Part shown: one piece after another, positions 60,102 to 64,000 of the stretch | Position numbering within the stretch: position 1 is the first letter of the stretch | Layout of the letters: every line of letters begins with the position of its first letter | DNA from: Flavimobilis sp052324925 | Lineage (GTDB): Bacteria > Actinomycetota > Actinomycetes > Actinomycetales > Cellulomonadaceae | Reading direction: 5' to 3' (one strand) | Assembly (NCBI GenBank): GCA_052324925.1 | Contig: JBQPRE010000001.1 | Length of the DNA stretch: 64,000 nt | Made by a program: the position numbers and the translations under genes | Notes under the pieces: generated by a model | Database searches by the model: none | Told to the model about the DNA's origin: nothing | Seen by the model: the letters and a program-made list of their open reading frames with translations, nothing else

Positions 60102-60690
60102 TCTTTGGGGGGTGTGGGGGTGGAGCCTGACTGGCCTCTCTCCCTTGGACCGGAGAGGCGAGGCTGGCCTGCTCGGTAGTGGATCTGTTCACGTGTGACG
60201 TCTGGTTCGGCTATCGATCTCCGGGGTGGGTGGGGGAGCCTGACTGGGCCTCTCTCCCTTGGACCGGAGAGGCGAGGCTGCTCCGCTCGGTAGTGGATCC
60301 GTTCACGTGTGACGTGCGGATCGGCTATCGATCTCCGGGGGTAGGGGGGAACCCGACTGGGCCTTGCCCCCCAGTGGCCCGATAGTCGATCGGGCCACGT
60401 GACGTGCACTGATTGGCTATCGATCTTTGGGGGTGGGGGTGGAGTCCGACTGGGCCTCTCTCCCCCTGGGCCGGAGAGGTGAGGCTGCTCCGCTCGGTAG
60501 TGGATCCGTTCACGTGTGACGTGCGGATCGGCTATCGATCTCCGGGGGTGGGGGGTGGGTCGAGCCCTACTGGGCCTCTTTCTCTCCCCCTGGGCCTCTC
60601 CCCTTGGGCCGGAGAGGTGAGGCTGCTCCGCTCGGTAGCGGATCCGTTCACGTGTGATGTGCGGATCGGCTATCGATCTTGGGGGGGTGG
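60093..60690. repeat. Array of about 115-bp non-coding repeats between the CSD gene and dnaK
   Basis: The anchor GGCTATCGATCT (or close variants) recurs at 60093, 60209, 60323, 60415, 60530 and 60668, spaced 92-138 bp. Each unit has the same order: TTCACGTGTGACGTGCGGATC, the anchor, a G-run, GACTGGGCCTCTCTCCC, an inverted CCTCTC...GAGAGG hairpin, and GAGGCTGCTCCGCTCGGTAG. No credible gene overlaps it. The 810-bp gap 60039-60848 holds only this array, the terminator and the dnaK control region. Confidence 0.85.
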
Positions 60691-60738
60691 GGCTGACTTG
60701 GCGTTGTGGGCTGCTGGAATAGAACGCCGCTCGTGAAG

Positions 60739-60759
60739 GTTGAGTGCATCAGACTCAAG
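60739..60759. promoter_or_regulatory. HAIR box 1 (HspR operator) upstream of dnaK
   Basis: GTTGAGT-N7-ACTCAAG matches the HAIR consensus CTTGAGT-N7-ACTCAAG bound by HspR at actinobacterial dnaK operons, with one changed base in the left arm. Confidence 0.88.
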
Positions 60760-60801
60760 TTTGGGCGTCTGGGCTTGCATCAGCGCCCGACGACGCGCAG
60801 A

Positions 60802-60822
60802 CTTGAGTGCAACAGACTCAAC
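60802..60822. promoter_or_regulatory. HAIR box 2 (HspR operator) upstream of dnaK
   Basis: CTTGAGT-N7-ACTCAAC matches the HAIR consensus with one changed base in the right arm. It ends 26 bp before the dnaK ATG. TTGCAT (60775-60780) and CAGACT (60798-60803) could be the promoter between the two boxes. The hspR gene itself is expected just past the window end. Confidence 0.88.
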
Positions 60823-60848
60823 AGCACGATCTTCTGGAGGCATCACCC

Positions 60849-62693
60849 ATGGCACGAGCAGTCGGCATCGACCTCGGTACCACCAACTCCGTCGTCGCAG
60901 TCCTTGAAGGCGGCGAGCCCACGGTTATCGCCAACGCCGAGGGCATGCGCACGACGCCCTCGGTCGTCGCGTTCTCCAAGTCCGGCGAGGTCCTCGTCGG
61001 CGAGATCGCCAAGCGCCAGGCCGTCACCAACGTCGACCGCACGATCAGCTCGGTCAAGCGCCACATGGGCACCGACTGGTCGGTCGAGCTCGACGACAAG
61101 AAGTACTCCGCGCAGGAGATCTCCGCGCGCGTCCTCGGCAAGCTCAAGCGCGACGCCGAGGAGTACCTCGGTGAGGCCGTGACCGACGCCGTCGTCACCG
61201 TCCCCGCGTACTTCAACGACGCCGAGCGCCAGGCGACCAAGGACGCCGGCCAGATCGCCGGGCTCAACGTCCTGCGCATCGTCAACGAGCCCACCGCCGC
61301 CGCGCTCGCATACGGCCTCGAGAAGGGCAAGGAGGACGAGCTCATCCTCGTCTTCGACCTCGGTGGCGGTACCTTCGACGTCTCGCTCCTCGAGGTCGGC
61401 AAGGACGAGGACGACTTCTCGACGATCCAGGTCCGCGCGACCTCGGGCGACAACCGCCTCGGTGGCGACGACTGGGACAACCGCATCGTCGAGCACCTCA
61501 TCAAGGAGGTCAAGAACTCCTCGGGCGTCGACCTGTCGAAGGACAAGATCGCGCTCCAGCGCCTCCGCGAGGCCGCCGAGCAGGCGAAGAAGGAGCTCTC
61601 GTCCGCGACGAGCACGAACATCTCCATGCAGTACCTCTCGATGAGCGAGAACGGCCCCATCCACCTCGACTCCAAGCTCACGCGTGCGCAGTTCCAGCAG
61701 ATGACGCAGGATCTCATCGACCGCACCAAGACGCCGTTCCACGCGGTGATCCGCGACGCCGGCATCTCCGTCTCGGAGATCGACCACATCGTCCTCGTCG
61801 GCGGCTCGACCCGCATGCCCGCGGTGACCGAGGTCGTCAAGGAGCTCACGGGCGGCAAGGAGCCCAACAAGAGCGTCAACCCGGATGAGGTCGTCGCCGT
61901 CGGCGCGGCCCTCCAGGCAGGCGTCATCAAGGGCGAGCGCAAGGACGTCCTCCTCATCGACGTCACCCCCCTGAGCCTCGGCATCGAGACGAAGGGCGGC
62001 GTCATGACGAAGCTCATCGAGCGCAACACCGCTATTCCGACCAAGCGCTCCGAGGTCTTCTCGACGGCCGAGGACAACCAGCCCTCCGTCCTCATCCAGG
62101 TGTTCCAGGGTGAGCGCGAGTTCGCCCGCGACAACAAGCCGCTCGGCACGTTCGAGCTCACGGGCATCGCGCCCGCGCCGCGTGGTGTCCCGCAGGTCGA
62201 GGTCGCTTTCGACATCGATGCCAACGGCATCGTCCACGTCTCCGCGAAGGACCGTGGCACGGGCAAGGAGCAGTCGATGACGATCACGGGCGGCTCCGCC
62301 CTCCCGAAGGAAGACATCGACCGCATGGTCAAGGAGGCCGAGGAGCACGCGGCCGAGGACAAGGCGCGCCGCGAGGACGCCGAGACCCGCAACCAGGCTG
62401 AAGGCTTCGCCTACTCGACCGAGAAGGTCCTCAAGGACAACGAGGACAAGCTCTCCGACGAGATCAAGACCGAGGTCGGCGACGCGATCGCCGAGCTCAA
62501 GAAGGCTCTCGAGGGCGAGGACATCGCCGAGATCAAGGCGAAGCAGGAGACGCTGACGACGGTCGCGCAGAAGATCGGCGAGGCCCTCTACGCGGCCGAG
62601 CAGGCCGGTGGCGACGCTCCCGTGGCCGAGGAGGCAACCTCGGACGAGGACGTCGTGGACGCGGAGATCGTTGACGAGGACGAGTCCAAGTGA
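60849..62693 (+). CDS. dnaK: Chaperone DnaK (Hsp70)
   Basis: A 614-residue Hsp70 chaperone that binds unfolded proteins in an ATP-driven cycle with DnaJ and GrpE. The ATPase domain (1 to about 360) has MARAVGIDLGTTNSVVAVLEG, FDLGGGTFDVSLLE and IVLVGGSTRMPAV; the substrate domain (about 370-500) has DVTPLSLGIETKGG; the lid and acidic tail end in EIVDEDESK. ATG 60849 has GGAGG at 60836-60840. Two HAIR boxes precede it, so HspR represses it until heat or misfolded protein releases the repressor. Its stop overlaps the grpE GTG (GTGA). Confidence 0.98.
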   Translation: MARAVGIDLGTTNSVVAVLEGGEPTVIANAEGMRTTPSVVAFSKSGEVLVGEIAKRQAVTNVDRTISSVKRHMGTDWSVELDDKKYSAQEISARVLGKLKRDAEEYLGEAVTDAVVTVPAYFNDAERQATKDAGQIAGLNVLRIVNEPTAAALAYGLEKGKEDELILVFDLGGGTFDVSLLEVGKDEDDFSTIQVRATSGDNRLGGDDWDNRIVEHLIKEVKNSSGVDLSKDKIALQRLREAAEQAKKELSSATSTNISMQYLSMSENGPIHLDSKLTRAQFQQMTQDLIDRTKTPFHAVIRDAGISVSEIDHIVLVGGSTRMPAVTEVVKELTGGKEPNKSVNPDEVVAVGAALQAGVIKGERKDVLLIDVTPLSLGIETKGGVMTKLIERNTAIPTKRSEVFSTAEDNQPSVLIQVFQGEREFARDNKPLGTFELTGIAPAPRGVPQVEVAFDIDANGIVHVSAKDRGTGKEQSMTITGGSALPKEDIDRMVKEAEEHAAEDKARREDAETRNQAEGFAYSTEKVLKDNEDKLSDEIKTEVGDAIAELKKALEGEDIAEIKAKQETLTTVAQKIGEALYAAEQAGGDAPVAEEATSDEDVVDAEIVDEDESK

Positions 62694-63301
62694 CCGACTC
62701 CCCCTTCGAGTTCACCGACAAGCGTCGGGTCGACCCCGAGTCGGGGCAGCCGCGGGAGTCCGCGGCCGCCCCGGCCGGGGACGGCGCGGCCGAGCCCGAC
62801 GTCGCTGTTCCTGACGACGCCTCGTCGCTCATGGGAGACGCCGCCAGCGGCGACGCACCCCTCAACGACGAGCTCGCCGTCGCCCAGGCCCTCGCGGCCG
62901 AGCGTCTCGACGACCTCCAGCGTGAGCGCGCGTCGTTCACGAACTACCGCAACCGGTCGCTGCGCGACCAGGAGGCGGCACGTACGCGCGGCATCGAGGA
63001 TGTCCTTGCGGCTCTGCTCCCGGTGCTCGACGACATCGACCGTGCCCGGCAGGCCGGCGAGCTGGAGGGCCCGTTCGCGGCGATCTCCGACAAACTCGAC
63101 GCTGCCCTCGGTAAGTTCGAGGTTGTGCGCTTCGGTGAGGTTGGCGAGGAGTTCGACCCGAACCAGCACGACGCCCTCATGCACGAGGACTCGGCCGAGG
63201 CCACGACGACGACCGTGAAGTTCGTCATCGAGCCCGGCTATCGCATCGGCGAGAAGACGGTCCGCGCGGCGCGCGTCGCCGTCGTCGGACCCCAGCAGTA
63301 A
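62690..63301 (+). CDS. grpE: Nucleotide exchange factor GrpE
   Basis: A 203-residue cofactor that releases ADP from DnaK. After about 55 disordered acidic residues comes the long dimerisation helix (AERLDDLQRERASFTNYRNR, about 68-87), then the head domain with LLPVLDDIDRARQAGELEGP, GEEFDPNQHDALMHED and the C-terminal EPGYRIGEKTVRAARVAV signature. The GTG at 62690 overlaps the dnaK stop by four bases, coupling their translation. A strong hairpin follows before dnaJ. Confidence 0.97.
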   Translation: MTDSPFEFTDKRRVDPESGQPRESAAAPAGDGAAEPDVAVPDDASSLMGDAASGDAPLNDELAVAQALAAERLDDLQRERASFTNYRNRSLRDQEAARTRGIEDVLAALLPVLDDIDRARQAGELEGPFAAISDKLDAALGKFEVVRFGEVGEEFDPNQHDALMHEDSAEATTTTVKFVIEPGYRIGEKTVRAARVAVVGPQQ

Positions 63302-63308
63302 CGACGCG

Positions 63309-63338
63309 TGCGCGGCGGGCCCACGGGCCCGCCGCGCA
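63309..63338 (+). terminator. Strong hairpin between grpE and dnaJ
   Basis: TGCGCGGCGGGCCC (63309-63322) and GGGCCCGCCGCGCA (63325-63338) are perfectly complementary; a 13-bp stem with a CACG loop is the realistic form. It starts eight bases after the grpE stop. It could reduce read-through into dnaJ or protect the dnaK-grpE mRNA end. Confidence 0.6.
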
Positions 63339-63378
63339 TGCACACCCACTCCCAGACGCACCGATCGGAAGGACCGCG

Positions 63379-64000
63379 TTGACTGGACAGGACTGGCTCG
63401 AGAAGGACTTCTACGCCGCGCTCGGCGTCGCGAAGGACGCCGACGCCGCTGCGATCAAGAAGGCGTACCGCAAGCTCGCGCGCCAGTACCACCCTGACCA
63501 GAATGCCGGTGACCCGAAGTCGGAGTCGCGCTTCAAGGAGATCGGCGAGGCCTACGCGGTCCTCTCTGACCCGGCTGAGCGCGAGAAGTACGACGCGATC
63601 CGCGCGATGGGCGGCGGCGCACGCTTTGCCGCTGGCCCTGGCGGCGCAGGTGCGGGCGGCTTCGAGGACATGTTCGGTTCGATGTTCGGCGGCGGCGCGG
63701 GTGGTGGCCACCCGGGTGGCCGCGCTGGCTTCGGTGGCGGAGGCGGCGGCTTCGAGGACATCCTCGGTGGCCTCTTCAACGGCGGTGGTGGCGCCGGGTT
63801 CCGCGGCGGGCCACGCCCGCAGCAGGGTGCCGACCTCACGACGTCCGTGACGCTGCCCTTCCGGCAGGCCGTCGAGGGCTCCGAGGTTGCGCTCGACATC
63901 GAACACCGCACGATCAAGACGCGCATCCCCGCGGGGGTGCGCGACGGGCAGAAGATCCGGCTGCGCGGCAAGGGCCGACCCGGCACGGGCGGCGCTCCCG
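63379..64000 (+). CDS. dnaJ: DnaJ co-chaperone lacking a zinc finger (truncated by window end)
   Basis: The N-terminal 207 residues of a DnaJ/Hsp40 that activates DnaK ATPase. The start is TTG 63379 with GGAAGGA upstream. The J domain (about 8-75) has AAIKKAYRKLARQYHPDQN with the essential HPD. A Gly/Phe-rich region (about 80-150: GGFEDMFGSMFGGGAGG) follows, and then the C-terminal substrate domain starts at GADLTTSVTLPFRQAVEGSE. The Cys-rich zinc finger of class A DnaJ would be inserted between ALDIEHR and TIKTRIPAGVRDGQKIRL; it is missing, so this is a class B (CbpA-like) protein. It runs off the window. Confidence 0.95.
   Translation, partial: MTGQDWLEKDFYAALGVAKDADAAAIKKAYRKLARQYHPDQNAGDPKSESRFKEIGEAYAVLSDPAEREKYDAIRAMGGGARFAAGPGGAGAGGFEDMFGSMFGGGAGGGHPGGRAGFGGGGGGFEDILGGLFNGGGGAGFRGGPRPQQGADLTTSVTLPFRQAVEGSEVALDIEHRTIKTRIPAGVRDGQKIRLRGKGRPGTGGAP

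Noticed and set aside
60093..60690. CRISPR array
   Set aside because: Units are over 90 bp, lack short identical direct repeats with unique spacers, and no cas gene is present.
60818..62392. Long minus-strand open frames opposite dnaK
   Set aside because: They mirror dnaK codons, have no recognisable domain, and cross the dnaK start and SD.

Overview
The window is very G+C-rich, with GTG/TTG starts, frequent ATGA/GTGA gene overlaps, SD-driven translation plus some apparently leaderless genes, and a dnaK operon preceded by HAIR (HspR) boxes. Together these point to an actinobacterium. The mix of xyloside and glucoside utilisation, MMPL plus YhgE/Pip proteins, DUF6318 and DUF4235 suggests a Micrococcales member close to Cellulomonas/Sanguibacter. 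That placement is an inference, because no rRNA or tRNA gene is visible. About 50 protein genes are supported. No CRISPR array, insertion sequence or integrase was seen.

Layout. 1-6.8 kb: the start of a TusA-like gene (minus strand), a GH1 beta-glucosidase behind a LacI-type operator, and an operon of AbgT transporter, M17 aminopeptidase and SLC13/TrkA-C permease. 6.8-13.5 kb: trpF and a TetR regulator (minus), divergent across twin operators from an MMPL exporter whose C-terminus looks like a degenerate ABC ATPase, followed by a YhgE/Pip-type protein built of LAxGA repeats. 13.5-20.7 kb: pirin, small acetyltransferase, heavy-metal P-type ATPase, orphan chemoreceptor and an AspT-like permease. 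20.7-28.5 kb: a TetR regulator (probably leaderless, with twin palindromes) next to an RND pump, then a glutamine amidotransferase, YihY, a CDP-alcohol phosphatidyltransferase, a CspA protein with a structured leader, and DedA. 28.6-41.1 kb: DUF255 protein, two lipoproteins, secreted proteins (one with HExxH), a NERD plus HNH nuclease-like pair, a flavin-dependent oxidoreductase, a FrnE-like DsbA protein with a small Cys-containing partner, and a VOC dioxygenase-like protein. 41.1-42.4 kb: a gene-poor stretch with two 62-bp inverted-repeat elements, DUF4235, a 14-bp VNTR and a TPP riboswitch.

42.4-46.4 kb is a thiamine ABC transporter operon (thiBPQ) under the TPP riboswitch. 46.5-55.0 kb is a xyloside/xylo-oligosaccharide module: a LacI regulator, a promoter with CRP-like and LacI-like palindromes, a three-gene sugar ABC importer without its own ATPase, and intracellular GH3 and GH43 glycosidases that would hydrolyse the imported sugar. 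55.1-58.9 kb holds paired CrcB/Fluc fluoride channels, a MerR regulator fused to a sliding-clamp-like domain and coupled to an MFS exporter, and a small P-loop kinase-like protein. 59-60.7 kb holds an unusual protein with four cold-shock domains and an RG-rich linker, a 20-bp-stem terminator, and an array of about 115-bp repeats. 60.7-64 kb is dnaK-grpE-dnaJ (dnaJ truncated by the window end), with two HAIR boxes and a very strong hairpin between grpE and dnaJ.

The most unusual items are the MerR/clamp fusion, the MMPL/pseudo-ATPase fusion, the four-CSD RG-rich protein and the repeat array between it and dnaK.
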